From positions 5,952,001-6,016,000 of the forward strand of contig NZ_CP107853.1 of assembly GCF_036013525.1 (NCBI RefSeq): a stretch of 64,000 nucleotides of DNA, written 5' to 3'. The position numbers and the translations under genes are program-made. The notes under the pieces are model-generated. The model was not told the origin of the DNA, did not search any database, and worked only from the letters and a program-made list of their open reading frames with translations. Shown here one piece after another: positions 1-7,541 of the stretch (positions are counted from its first letter, which is position 1; every line of letters starts with the position of its first letter). The DNA comes from Nonomuraea sp. NBC_00507. Lineage in GTDB: Bacteria; Actinomycetota; Actinomycetes; Streptosporangiales; Streptosporangiaceae.

Positions 1-123
1 AAGCTCCAGCGCGAGGCCGCCTGGATGGCCGGCCGCACCGATGCGCGCCTGCGCAAGGAGCAGCAGAACAAATGGAAGGTCATCACGAAGGAGATGCGCC
101 GCTCAGGGAGAAACCGCCCCTGA
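1..123 (+). CDS. rsgA: RsgA C-terminal end (partial)
   Basis: The window opens inside a reading frame of 40 codons that stops with TGA at 121-123. It contains KLQREAAW, then RTDARLR, then WKVITKEMRR. This basic helical tail follows the zinc-binding region at the C terminus of RsgA, the circularly permuted GTPase that acts in late maturation of the 30S ribosomal subunit. The GTPase domain lies outside the window, so the assignment rests only on the tail motif, which is quite distinctive. No gene of the same operon follows: the next gene starts about 190 bp downstream. Confidence 0.7.
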   Translation, partial: KLQREAAWMAGRTDARLRKEQQNKWKVITKEMRRSGRNRP

Positions 124-316
124 CCGCCCGCCCGGGTTCGGGCCGGATCGTCCGTGACCCGCCCGCCCTGTCCGGCCGCCCTGTCCGGGTCCGATGGGTC
201 CGGGTCGGATGGGTCCGGGGTCGCGGGGCCGGGGCTGACGGGTCGGGGCGGCCGTGGTGGGAACGGCTGGTGGTCAGGAGGCGAGGAGTGCGTGCCTGTG
301 GGGTAGGGCACAGGTC

Positions 317-943
317 ATGGAGCTCTTCGCAGACCGGGCCGAGGCCGGGGCAAGGCTCGCCGAGCGGTTGCTGGACGCGAACGACCCCGTCTTGCTCGCG
401 CTGCCCCGCGGCGGCGTGGCGGTGGCCGTGCCCATCGCGCGCAGGCTCGATGCAGACCTCGAGGTGCTGGTCACCAGGAAGATCGGCTATCCGCCGACGC
501 CCGAGCTGGGCGTCGGCGCGATAGCCGAGGGCGGCGAGCCCGTCTTCGACCTGCGGCTGCTGCACCGTCTCGGCATGACGCCCGAGTCCGTCGCGGACGT
601 GGTCGAGCAGGAGCGGCGGGAGCTGGCGCGCCGGGTGCGCGCCTACCGGGGAGATCGGCCACTGCCCGCGCTGGAGGGCCGGGAGGTGATCGTGGTCGAC
701 GACGGCCTGGCCACCGGCGGCACCGCCCGTGCCGCGCTCAGAGCGGTCGCCACGCACAAGCCGGCCAAGGTGACGCTCGCCGTGCCGGTCGGAGCGCGCG
801 AGACCGTGCGGTCCATGCAAGAGGAGGCCGACGAGGTGGTGGTGCTTCTGACGCCGATCGACTTCAGGGCGGTGGGCCAGTGGTACGAGCGATTCGACCA
901 GCTCAGCGACACCGACGTGCTGGAGCTGCTCGGCCGGGACTGA
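317..943 (+). CDS. Phosphoribosyltransferase-family protein
   Basis: A 208-residue protein of the type I phosphoribosyltransferase fold (PF00156). The PRPP-binding loop is visible around residues 126-140 (VIVVDDGLATGGTAR), and an N-terminal LPRGG segment (about residues 31-35) is typical of the stand-alone PRTase family common in actinobacteria, often near stress or hydrolase genes. The substrate is unknown; members of this branch are not assigned to a salvage pathway. The start at 317 (MELFADR) fits the family. An upstream GTG-type extension to 254 adds a low-complexity tail with no family support. The gene ends in a 24-bp tandem repeat and faces the RsbW-like gene on the other strand. Confidence 0.8.
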   Translation: MELFADRAEAGARLAERLLDANDPVLLALPRGGVAVAVPIARRLDADLEVLVTRKIGYPPTPELGVGAIAEGGEPVFDLRLLHRLGMTPESVADVVEQERRELARRVRAYRGDRPLPALEGREVIVVDDGLATGGTARAALRAVATHKPAKVTLAVPVGARETVRSMQEEADEVVVLLTPIDFRAVGQWYERFDQLSDTDVLELLGRD

Positions 944-1032
944 CCGGCTCAGCCCGGGCAGGACTGACCAGCTCAGCTCGGGCAGGACTGACTAGCTCAG
1001 CTCGACCGGGATTGACCGGCTCAGCCCGCGAG
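937..1032. repeat. 24-bp tandem repeat, about four units
   Basis: Four units of about 24 bp follow each other at 937, 961, 985 and 1008. Each is built on GACTGACCGGCTCAG or a one- or two-base variant. Units 1 and 2 are exactly 24 bp; the last two carry small changes. Each unit holds a CTGA-N5-TCAG inverted repeat. The array contains the stop codons of both converging genes (TGA at 941-943 on the plus strand and at 1021-1023 on the minus strand), so it fills the whole convergent intergenic space. A role in transcription termination is possible but not shown. Confidence 0.8.
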
Positions 1033-1494
1033 CACGGCCCAGACCAGCTTGCGCGGGCCGCCGGGGGACAGCCACCCCCAAGCCGTGCAGAGGGCGTCCA
1101 CCAGCCGCAGCCCCCGTCCGTACTCCGAGAACACGTCGGGTGTGGCGGCCACCGGGACGGTCTGGCTGTGGTCGGTCACCACGCAGGCCAGCTCGGCCTG
1201 GTGGGCGAGGAGCCGGAGCTGCGCGGCGCCGCCGCCGTGTCGCATCGCGTTGGTCACCAGCTCGGAGACAACCAGCTGCGCGTCGAAAGCGACCTCGATG
1301 GCGCCCCACGTAGTGAGCGTATGATCGACGAACCGCCTGGCCGTCGCCACGCAGGCGGGCTCGAGCGCCGCACGCTGATGAAAGGGGAACACAGCGTCGC
1401 AGTCACCGGCACGGCCCTCGACCAGAATGGACAAGAGCCATCCTGGTGGCCGGGAACCGATGGCGGCTTGCGGCCGAGCGTCGAAAGTCGTCAT
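1021..1494 (-). CDS. RsbW/anti-sigma-type ATP-binding protein
   Basis: A 157-residue protein with a single GHKL/HATPase_c_2 domain. The N-box is VVSELVTNAMRH (about residues 74-85) and the G-box is GRGLRLVDAL (about residues 125-134). Proteins of this class are abundant in filamentous actinomycetes; some are anti-sigma kinases, most have no known partner. It is divergent from the XRE/DUF5753 regulator at 1624, the arrangement of whiJ-type loci (AbaA-orfD-like ATPase, XRE regulator, DUF397 protein). The chosen ATG at 1494 has a purine-rich GGGGGCC stretch upstream. A longer reading frame runs through the neighbouring gene and is not credible. Confidence 0.85.
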   Translation of the reverse strand: MTTFDARPQAAIGSRPPGWLLSILVEGRAGDCDAVFPFHQRAALEPACVATARRFVDHTLTTWGAIEVAFDAQLVVSELVTNAMRHGGGAAQLRLLAHQAELACVVTDHSQTVPVAATPDVFSEYGRGLRLVDALCTAWGWLSPGGPRKLVWAVLAG

Positions 1495-1577
1495 TCTGGC
1501 CCCCGAAGCGCGGTCTGGTGATCCAATGCCCATCTTTACGGGGTGTGCTGACCAATGCAAGACTTTTCGTAGTTTAC

Positions 1578-1604
1578 AGATGCCAATAGCATCTGCACGT
1601 GCAG
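1578..1604 (+). promoter_or_regulatory. Palindromic operator upstream of the XRE gene
   Basis: Two adjoining inverted repeats sit 20-46 bp before the GTG start of the XRE gene. One is AGATGC-N5-GCATCT (1578-1594); the other is the perfect 12-bp palindrome CTGCACGTGCAG (1593-1604). The central TGCACGTGCA (1594-1603) recurs in the 18-bp palindrome upstream of the DUF397 gene at 2612-2629. A shared palindrome before both genes of an XRE-DUF397 pair suggests it is the binding site of the XRE protein. That is inference. Confidence 0.6.
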
Positions 1605-1623
1605 ACGATCTTGAGGCGGCGCA

Positions 1624-2505
1624 GTGAGCGCAGAGAGCGCGGAAGGGAAGCTTCTCAGCTATTCGCCGGGAAGCCCGACGGTGCTGCGTATCCTGCTCGG
1701 AACCCAACTCCGTAGGCTCCGTACGGAGAAGGGTATCTCGCGCGAGGACGCCGGGTACTCGATTCGCGCATCTCACGCCAAGATCAGCAGACTGGAGCTC
1801 GGCCAGGTCAGTTTCAAGCAGCGCGACGTGGCCGATCTGCTCACGCTGTACGGGGTCACGGACCCGGCCGAACGTCAGTCGCTGCTCGACTTGGCCAAGC
1901 AGGCCAACGCTCCCGGCTGGTGGCACAAGTACACCGACGTGCTGCCCACCTGGTTCGAGGTCTACATCGGCCTCGAGGGCGCCGCCTCCAGCATCCGTAC
2001 CTATGAGAACCAGTTCGTCCCCGGCCTGCTGCAGACTCCCGACTACGCCAGGGCCGTCATCGAACTGGCCCACGAGAGGGCCACGCGGGCGGAGATGGAC
2101 CGCCGGGTGGCCGTGCGCACCATGCGCCAGAAGCGTCTCGAGAGCGGGCTGAAGCTCTGGGCGGTGATCGACGAGGCCGTCGTACGCAGGACGCTCGGCG
2201 GTCCGGACACGATGCGGGCGCAGATCGCCCATCTGCTGGAGATCACCGGCTCGCGCAACGTCACCGTGCAGATCATGCCGTTCGACCGCGGTGGCCACGC
2301 GGCGGCCGGGGGGCCGTTCAGCATTCTGCGTTTCCCGGAGCCCGAGCTGCCCGACGTGGTCTACATGGAGCAGCTCACCAGCGCCCTCTACCTGGACAAA
2401 CCCGCCGACTCCGACCACTACATGGAGGTCATGGACCGGCTGAGCATCCAGGCGGAGACGCCGAAGGAGACCAGGCGCTTCCTGGAACGCCTCATTTCCG
2501 CATGA
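1624..2505 (+). CDS. XRE-family regulator with DUF5753 domain (WhiJ-like)
   Basis: A 293-residue protein starting at GTG 1624. An N-terminal XRE helix-turn-helix is seen at about residues 25-80 (LRRLRTEKGISRE... then SHAKISRLELGQ). A DUF5753 domain covers about residues 100-290, with the typical GLLQTPDYARA segment and VYMEQL near the C terminus. In Streptomyces such proteins (WhiJ and relatives) act with a DUF397 partner encoded next door and affect development or antibiotic production. Here the DUF397 gene follows 147 bp downstream and an RsbW-like ATPase is divergent. A palindrome just upstream of the start suggests autoregulation. Confidence 0.9.
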   Translation: MSAESAEGKLLSYSPGSPTVLRILLGTQLRRLRTEKGISREDAGYSIRASHAKISRLELGQVSFKQRDVADLLTLYGVTDPAERQSLLDLAKQANAPGWWHKYTDVLPTWFEVYIGLEGAASSIRTYENQFVPGLLQTPDYARAVIELAHERATRAEMDRRVAVRTMRQKRLESGLKLWAVIDEAVVRRTLGGPDTMRAQIAHLLEITGSRNVTVQIMPFDRGGHAAAGGPFSILRFPEPELPDVVYMEQLTSALYLDKPADSDHYMEVMDRLSIQAETPKETRRFLERLISA

Positions 2506-2611
2506 TCTGCTGATAGCCCCGCTGATATCCCTGTGATCCACCACATACCGGGATTTTTGGTCGTCCGGTATATGGAGATCAACGCGTTGCCGTATTGTCA
2601 CCTCGCAAACG

Positions 2612-2629
2612 CGGATGCACGTGCATCCG
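2612..2629 (+). promoter_or_regulatory. 18-bp perfect palindrome upstream of the DUF397 gene
   Basis: CGGATGCACGTGCATCCG is a perfect 18-bp palindrome ending 23 bp before the DUF397 start codon. Its TGCACGTGCA core (2616-2625) is identical to the core before the XRE gene at 1594-1603. It probably is the operator through which the XRE/DUF5753 protein controls its small partner. The sharing is seen directly; the binding protein is inferred. Confidence 0.65.
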
Positions 2630-2652
2630 TAAGATCGCGAGGAGCTGCCCCC

Positions 2653-2886
2653 ATGCACGAGTTCCGGAACGGAACACCCGCCGGCCGCCTTCCCGTCGTC
2701 TGGCGCAAGAGCAAGCGGAGCAACCCCAACGGCAACTGCGTCGAGGTCGCGAGCCTGCCCACGGGGGAGATCGCCATGCGCAACTCACGCTTCCCCGAAG
2801 GACCGGCGCTGGTCTACACGCAGGCGGAGATCACCGCGTTCGTCCTCGGCGCGAAGGACGGCGAATTCGACGACCTCATCGTCTGA
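2653..2886 (+). CDS. DUF397 small protein
   Basis: A 77-residue protein with the DUF397 signature: VWRKSKRSNPNGNCVEVA near residues 17-34, then a short strand and a conserved C-terminal half with F-V-LGAKDGEFDDL. DUF397 proteins are the small partners or antagonists of XRE/DUF5753 regulators in actinomycetes. The start at 2653 is preceded by GAGGAG at 2638-2643. A longer frame begins at 2533, but its extension has no family support and would read through the palindrome. The gene follows its XRE partner in the same direction with its own operator-like palindrome. Confidence 0.92.
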   Translation: MHEFRNGTPAGRLPVVWRKSKRSNPNGNCVEVASLPTGEIAMRNSRFPEGPALVYTQAEITAFVLGAKDGEFDDLIV

Positions 2887-2895
2887 GACGCCGGA

Positions 2896-3123
2896 TTACG
2901 GGCGACTCCTGGAGCAGATTTCGGTCACGCGCGGGGCGCGCCGTGCACATGTCCCGGCGCAGAGCCCACGGCAGGCACGCGGATGCCCGGCGGCGTGGTG
3001 CGCACCATAGCGACCAGCAGCGCGCCGAAGCCTCGCCCGGAGCCTCACTCGGACAGCGAGGGCAATCCGCACGGCCTCATCGAGGTCGTCGGCGGTCACG
3101 GGCGAGCGCTCGGGACGTGCCAT
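2896..3123 (-). pseudogene. Possible decayed small gene
   Basis: The stretch between the DUF397 gene and the phytase-like gene has no convincing intact gene. On the minus strand an ATG at 3123 opens a frame starting MARPERSPVTADDLDEAVRIA, which looks like a real N terminus, but the frame then turns arginine-rich. Shifting the frame just after this point gives LSE, a stop, and then GFGALLVAMVRTTPPGIRVPAVG, which looks protein-like again. The pieces weakly recall DinB/maleylpyruvate-isomerase-type proteins. It is most simply read as a degenerate gene; confidence is low. Confidence 0.25.
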
Positions 3124-3143
3124 GGCAGGCGCACTCTGCCCGA

Positions 3144-3172
3144 CTCGGCCGGTGGCCGGGCCACCGGCCGAG
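3144..3172 (-). terminator. Strong hairpin terminator after the phytase-like gene
   Basis: CTCGGCCGGTGG (3144-3155) and CCACCGGCCGAG (3161-3172) form a perfect 12-bp stem with a 5-nt loop. It begins 12 bp beyond the stop codon of the minus-strand gene ending at 3184. No T-tract follows, which is usual for high-GC actinobacterial terminators. Confidence 0.7.
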
Positions 3173-3183
3173 CCGGGCGGCGC

Positions 3184-4389
3184 CTACCGGTAGACGCGGG
3201 GGTCGGCCTTGAGACCGCGGGTCAGTCGAATGGTGATGAACTCGTTGTCATCCGGCTTGCCCGGAGTGCGGCCGTTGGAGAAGGGGAAGTTGTTGTCGTC
3301 GAGCACGCCGAGCGTGCCGTCGTCAAGGATGACGACGTCCTCGATCGTCTGGAACGGGAACCTGAACGTCCCCGGCGCGCCGCCGAGGCCGCGCGGGTCG
3401 GCGATGTTCAGCAGGTCGGCCACCAGGGTCTTGTCGAGCGCGCCGTCGCCGTCCTTGTCCCGCATGTCCGCCAGGTAGATGCGCTTGACCTGCGCGGCGT
3501 CGCCCTGCAGGTTGTCCCGCTCGATGATCAGGAACCGGTCGGCGTCGACCGCGATCGCGTCGCCGATCGCGTGGGAGGGCGAGTCCAGCCGGTACGTCCA
3601 CCGCCGCCCGGTGTAGGCCCGCTCGCGCAGGTCGAACTCGTTCATCCGCAGCGTCCCCACGGGGTCGCCGGCGACCGTGCCCTCGAGCAGCGGGTAGAGG
3701 TGGCGGCCGTCCACGGACCTGGCCATGCCCTCGAAGCCCTTGCTGCCGCCGAGGTTGGGCTGGGCGCCGTTCAGGTTCGGGTTCTCGGGCGCACGGACGC
3801 CCGGCAGCTCGATCGGGGCCTCCATCAGCCGGCCCTTGCGGTCGAAGTGCAGCAGGAACGGGCCGAACTCGTCGCCGATCCAGTACGTGCCGTCCACGGT
3901 GCGCACGATCGACTCGACGTCGAAGTCGGCGCCGGTCAGCTTGCGGTCCTGCCGGGTGAGCGGGAATTTCACCAGCTCGCGCGGGTCGGTCAGGTCGAAC
4001 CCGCCGAGCACCTCGACGGACTTGGCCGTGAAGTCGGGCTTGACCCGGTGCACGCGCAGCAGGAAGTCCGCACTGTTGGCTTTTCCGCCGAAGCCGTTGT
4101 CGGACAACACCTCGAAGGTGCCGTCGTGGCGGCGGACGATGCCGCTGAAGCCCTGGACGGGCTGGCCGGGGAACGGCGGGGTGACCCCATTGACGGGCGT
4201 GGTGCCCAGGGACGATCCCGACGGCTCGCTCCCGGGGACGAAGGTCAGCGCGGGCAGCGAGGCGAACCCGGTCAGCGTGGCCTGCCCGAAACCGGGCTGC
4301 CCGCCGTGGCGTCCGGGGTCGGCGGCGGCGGGAGCGGCCAGGGACAAGGCCGTCACGCCCGCGCACATCAGGATGGAAATGCGTTTCAT
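3184..4389 (-). CDS. Secreted esterase-like/phytase-family protein
   Basis: A 401-residue protein with a signal peptide (MKRISILMCAGVTALSLAAPAAA, cleavage near residue 23). The body matches the esterase-like activity of phytase family (PF13449), a beta-propeller-type extracellular fold: DGTFEVLSDNGFGGKANS, GADFDVESIVRTVDGTYWIGDEFGPFLL and LGVLDDNNFPFSNGR, the last close to the C terminus. Such proteins are predicted phosphatases or esterases; the actual substrate is unknown. The start at 4389 was chosen because it gives an intact signal peptide; a longer frame to 4584 does not. The gene stands alone between two strong terminator hairpins. Confidence 0.85.
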   Translation of the reverse strand: MKRISILMCAGVTALSLAAPAAADPGRHGGQPGFGQATLTGFASLPALTFVPGSEPSGSSLGTTPVNGVTPPFPGQPVQGFSGIVRRHDGTFEVLSDNGFGGKANSADFLLRVHRVKPDFTAKSVEVLGGFDLTDPRELVKFPLTRQDRKLTGADFDVESIVRTVDGTYWIGDEFGPFLLHFDRKGRLMEAPIELPGVRAPENPNLNGAQPNLGGSKGFEGMARSVDGRHLYPLLEGTVAGDPVGTLRMNEFDLRERAYTGRRWTYRLDSPSHAIGDAIAVDADRFLIIERDNLQGDAAQVKRIYLADMRDKDGDGALDKTLVADLLNIADPRGLGGAPGTFRFPFQTIEDVVILDDGTLGVLDDNNFPFSNGRTPGKPDDNEFITIRLTRGLKADPRVYR

Positions 4390-4570
4390 GGCGGGCACCC
4401 TAGGGCGGCCATATGACGGGATTCCGAACACACGGCAACGGGCGGTGACCGCCGGATGTCGGCGCGGCTGTCGTCGCGCCATGGGCTCAGTGGAGACGAC
4501 GCCGCGCCGGGGGAGCGCGGCGATCGCCGTGGGATCCGCCTGATCAGGCAGTTGTCCCGACCGGGTTCGC

Positions 4571-4600
4571 CGGAGCCTGGGCATGGAGGGCCAGGCTCCG
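4571..4600 (-). terminator. Hairpin terminator after the whiB-like gene
   Basis: CGGAGCCTGG (4571-4580) and CCAGGCTCCG (4591-4600) form a perfect 10-bp stem with a 10-nt loop. It lies 51 bp beyond the stop codon of the minus-strand WhiB gene ending at 4651. The rest of the 4390-4650 stretch holds no gene that I recognise. Confidence 0.6.
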
Positions 4601-4650
4601 GTTCATCGGCACAACTGCTTGATCACGCGATGGTGACGCTGCCGGGTATG

Positions 4651-4962
4651 TCAGGCGGCGGAGATGCCGGCGCTGGCCGCGCGGCGCATGCGACGGCGCC
4701 GCTCGGAAGCGCGCTCGTCTTCGTTGAGACCGCCCCACGTGCCGTACTTCTCTGGCCGGGACAGCGCGTAGTCAAGGCACTCGGTGCGGACGGGGCACTG
4801 GGCGCAGATCGCCTTGGCCTTCCGCTCACGTACGTCACGCTCGGGCTGCCGCTCCCCATCGGGGCCGAAGAAGAGCACGAGGTCCTCACCCCGGCACGCG
4901 GCATCATCCTGCCAACCCCAGCTGGGGCGCGGGCGGGCGAGCTGCCGACGTACCTGAGACAT
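4651..4962 (-). CDS. WhiB-family iron-sulfur transcriptional regulator
   Basis: A 103-residue WhiB-like protein. Four cysteines for the [4Fe-4S] cluster are present: one in DDAACRGEDL and three in ICAQCPVRTEC. The turn motif GTWGGLNEDER follows, then the basic tail RRRRMRRA that contacts DNA. WhiB proteins act as cluster-sensing partners of the primary sigma factor in development and stress responses. The start at 4962 is preceded by a GAAGGTGG ribosome-binding site; an in-frame ATG at 5007 would add an N-terminal tail with no family support. Which Wbl subclass it belongs to cannot be fixed by eye. Confidence 0.93.
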   Translation of the reverse strand: MSQVRRQLARPRPSWGWQDDAACRGEDLVLFFGPDGERQPERDVRERKAKAICAQCPVRTECLDYALSRPEKYGTWGGLNEDERASERRRRMRRAASAGISAA

Positions 4963-5062
4963 GAGAAAACCACCTTCGTGAGAGGTATTTCGGTAATTGA
5001 GCCGCATTGGACGCTTTTGGCGTCACTGTTCCAACGCAACGTACGGCCGTGGTGTTCCCTGT

Positions 5063-5986
5063 TCAGGCAAGAGCCGACGTGGCGTACCGCACAGGCGCGA
5101 GCCTGTCCAGCGAAACCAGCCGGTAGGTAGTGATCGTCTCGGCGCAAGCCGTGCCGCACGGCGCTGTGAACGCCGATGGCTCAACCACAACCTGGAGCCG
5201 GACGTCGCCGCAACGCACGATGGCTACGGTGACGTCACCGTCCGACCTGGAGGATTCCACGGCCACCGCGCCGACGGAACACTCTCCCGTATGGGCTCGG
5301 GCGAAGTGCTCGACGGCTTGCAATGGCTCAGGGATGCCTGCGCGTCCCCGGTAACGGTCGAGAATGACCTCGCCCGACCGGTACGCGTTAGCCGCTGCCA
5401 GTGCAGCAGCCTGAGACATGCTGCCGTAGAAAATTCCGTGTGGCAAGCACACGAGGTTGGCGGCGTAGCGATCGCCGCCAACGTGTGACGTTTCCCACAC
5501 TCTGTCCGGCAGCGAATCGGCCAGGGACCGAGCGAGGGGTAGTCCAATGCGGGCGCAGCACACATTGCGCTTGGCGTGCGTGCAGACCAGAAATACCGGC
5601 TCGTCTTCAAGTATGCAGGACTCCGGGACCACTCCGGCCACCAGCGCGTCCAGGTCAAGATCGTCAGGACCTGCGATGACGCCGCCGGCCAGCCAGGGGT
5701 GGTCGCCCACCGCGTACGCCAATAGCACACGGATGCCCTGCTCCTGCGGGCGGGTCCGTTTGCCGGGGCGGCGGATCAGCTGGGGCCTGATACCACGTTC
5801 GAGCGCGCGGCGGACGAGTTTGTTGATTCCGGAGAATTTTTCCGTATGTTCGAAGCTCTCCAGGTGGGAGGGCCAGGCGCCGTTGTGCTCGATGAGCAGC
5901 CACAGCCGGGCTCCCACGGTGGCGCTGGCCAGTGTGGGCACCGCCCCGGTGTGACACCCGACAGGATGCTCGCAGCCCCTCGCCAA
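5063..5986 (-). CDS. Sucrase/ferredoxin-like (thioredoxin-like Fe-S) protein
   Basis: A 307-residue protein of the sucrase/ferredoxin-like family (PF06999). The thioredoxin-like ferredoxin core carries CTHAKRNVCCARIG in the middle of the protein and the partner motif GGDRYAANLVCLPHG about 50 residues later. These cysteines are the expected [2Fe-2S] ligands. Two further cysteines near the C terminus (APCGTAC) are notable. The biochemical role is not settled in the family. An iron-box palindrome at 6013-6031, 27 bp upstream of its start codon, predicts repression by iron through a DtxR/IdeR-type regulator. That suggests a role in iron handling, for example electron supply for ferric-siderophore reduction (inference). 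Confidence 0.88.
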   Translation of the reverse strand: MARGCEHPVGCHTGAVPTLASATVGARLWLLIEHNGAWPSHLESFEHTEKFSGINKLVRRALERGIRPQLIRRPGKRTRPQEQGIRVLLAYAVGDHPWLAGGVIAGPDDLDLDALVAGVVPESCILEDEPVFLVCTHAKRNVCCARIGLPLARSLADSLPDRVWETSHVGGDRYAANLVCLPHGIFYGSMSQAAALAAANAYRSGEVILDRYRGRAGIPEPLQAVEHFARAHTGECSVGAVAVESSRSDGDVTVAIVRCGDVRLQVVVEPSAFTAPCGTACAETITTYRLVSLDRLAPVRYATSALA

Positions 5987-6012
5987 CGCCTTCTCTCCCT
6001 CGCTCCGTCGAA

Positions 6013-6031
6013 TTAGGTAAGACTAACCTAA
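6013..6031 (-). promoter_or_regulatory. Iron box (DtxR/IdeR/DmdR operator)
   Basis: TTAGGTAAGACTAACCTAA is a 19-bp interrupted palindrome that matches the DtxR/IdeR consensus TTAGGTTAGGCTAACCTAA at 17 of 19 positions. It lies between the sucrase/ferredoxin-like gene (start at 5986, reading away) and the end of glpD at 6045. It therefore must serve the sucrase/ferredoxin-like gene. Confidence 0.85.
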
Positions 6032-6044
6032 CGGATTGGTGGGG

Positions 6045-7541
6045 TCAGGCGTGGCTGGTTCGATCCAGTACGTCCCGTGTCGCGGGCAGGGCGCGGTCCC
6101 TGTCCGTTCTGACCAGGCCGATCCTGGTCCGCCGGTCCAGCAGGTCGTCCTCGTCGAGCGCGCCCTCGTGCATGACCGACCACATCAGCTCGCCCTCGGT
6201 GATGCCGAGACCGACCTCCTCCGGGTATGCCTTGACGAGCTCGTGCACGGCCTCGGCCTCGCTGCCGTACCGCTCGGCCAGCCGGATCGGCACGCCGGAC
6301 GGCTGCGGCCCGGCGCCTGCGAGCGGGATCTTCCGCGTCCGGCACCGGCCGGCCGGGAGCTTCCTGGATGAGACCGCTCGATCCACTGCGTCCTCGGCCA
6401 TGCGCCGATATGTCGTCAGCTTGCCCCCGATCACGGTGACCACGCCGCCGTCCGACAGCACCGCGTGCTTCCTGGAGAGGTCCGCCGTGCGTCCGTCGGC
6501 CGCCAGAAGGGGCCTGAGGCCCGCGTAGACGCCCGCAACCGCCTCTCTGGTCACCGGAGTCCCGACAACCCCGTTCAGCACCTCCAGAAGCACTCTCACG
6601 TCCTCCTCGGGCGCTTCGGGGACGTCGGGCACCGGACCCTCCACGGGTTCGTCCGTGAGACCGACGTACACGCGGCCGTCGCGCTGAGGCAGAACGAGCG
6701 CGAACCGGTTGAGCTCGCCCGGCACGGGCAGGTGCATGCCGGCGATCAGTCCCGGCAGCGTGCCCGGGCTCAGCACGAGGTGCGTGCCGCGCGAGGGCCG
6801 CAGCTTCACCTGGGGGTCGAGGGCGCCGGCCCACACGCCGGCGGCGTTGATCACCGCACGGGCGCGGATGGTGAAGTGCTCGCCCGTCAGCTCGTCCCGT
6901 ACGTCGGCGCCGCGCTCCGACAGCCGCAGCGCGCGGCAGCGGGTCAGCACGCGGGCGCCCTGCGCGGCGGCGGTCCTGGCGATCGCCACCACCAGCCGGG
7001 CGTCGTCGAGCAGCCGGCCGTCCCATGACAGCAGCCCGCCGCGCAGGCCGTCCTCGTTCACCACGGGGGCCAGCGTGTGCGCCCTGGCCGCGTTGAGGCG
7101 CGTGGGGCCGGGCAGCAGACGGCGCGGCGTGCGGGCGGCGGCGCGCAGGGCGTCGCCGGCCCGGTAGCCGGCCATGATCAGCGCGGCCTGCCGCCGGGAG
7201 ACCGCCGCGGTCAGCGGCAGCACGTACGGATGCGCCTTGACCAGGTGCGGAGCCGTCCTGCGCAGCAGGATCCCGCGCTCCACCGCGCTCTCGTAAGCGA
7301 CGTCCACCTGCCCCCTGGCCAGATACCGCAGGCCGCCGTGGATCAGCTTCGAGCTCCACCTGGACGTGCCGAACGCCAGGTCGTGCGCGTCGATCGCGGC
7401 CACGCTCAGCCCGCGCGCGGCGGCGTCGAGCGCGGCGCCGGCCCCGGTCGCGCCCAGCCCCACCACCAGCACGTCCACGCGTTCCTCGGCGACCTCGCCC
7501 AGCTCGCGGGCGCGGCGGCGGGCGTTCAGCGAACTTCTCAC
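6045..7541 (-). CDS. glpD: Glycerol-3-phosphate dehydrogenase (FAD)
   Basis: A 498-residue FAD-dependent glycerol-3-phosphate dehydrogenase (DAO family with C-terminal helical domain). It oxidises glycerol-3-phosphate to dihydroxyacetone phosphate and feeds electrons to quinones at the membrane. The FAD motif VVGLGATGAGAALDAAARG is near residues 26-44, followed by SSKLIHGGLRYL, AGLRPLL and GGKLTTYRRMAEDA. The GTG start at 7541 overlaps the TGA stop of the TetR gene by 4 bp (GTGA), so the two are translationally coupled. A plasmalogen/ether-lipid-type flavoenzyme gene is divergent just beyond tetR, which hints at a shared glycerophosphate theme. Confidence 0.95.
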   Translation of the reverse strand: MRSSLNARRRARELGEVAEERVDVLVVGLGATGAGAALDAAARGLSVAAIDAHDLAFGTSRWSSKLIHGGLRYLARGQVDVAYESAVERGILLRRTAPHLVKAHPYVLPLTAAVSRRQAALIMAGYRAGDALRAAARTPRRLLPGPTRLNAARAHTLAPVVNEDGLRGGLLSWDGRLLDDARLVVAIARTAAAQGARVLTRCRALRLSERGADVRDELTGEHFTIRARAVINAAGVWAGALDPQVKLRPSRGTHLVLSPGTLPGLIAGMHLPVPGELNRFALVLPQRDGRVYVGLTDEPVEGPVPDVPEAPEEDVRVLLEVLNGVVGTPVTREAVAGVYAGLRPLLAADGRTADLSRKHAVLSDGGVVTVIGGKLTTYRRMAEDAVDRAVSSRKLPAGRCRTRKIPLAGAGPQPSGVPIRLAERYGSEAEAVHELVKAYPEEVGLGITEGELMWSVMHEGALDEDDLLDRRTRIGLVRTDRDRALPATRDVLDRTSHA

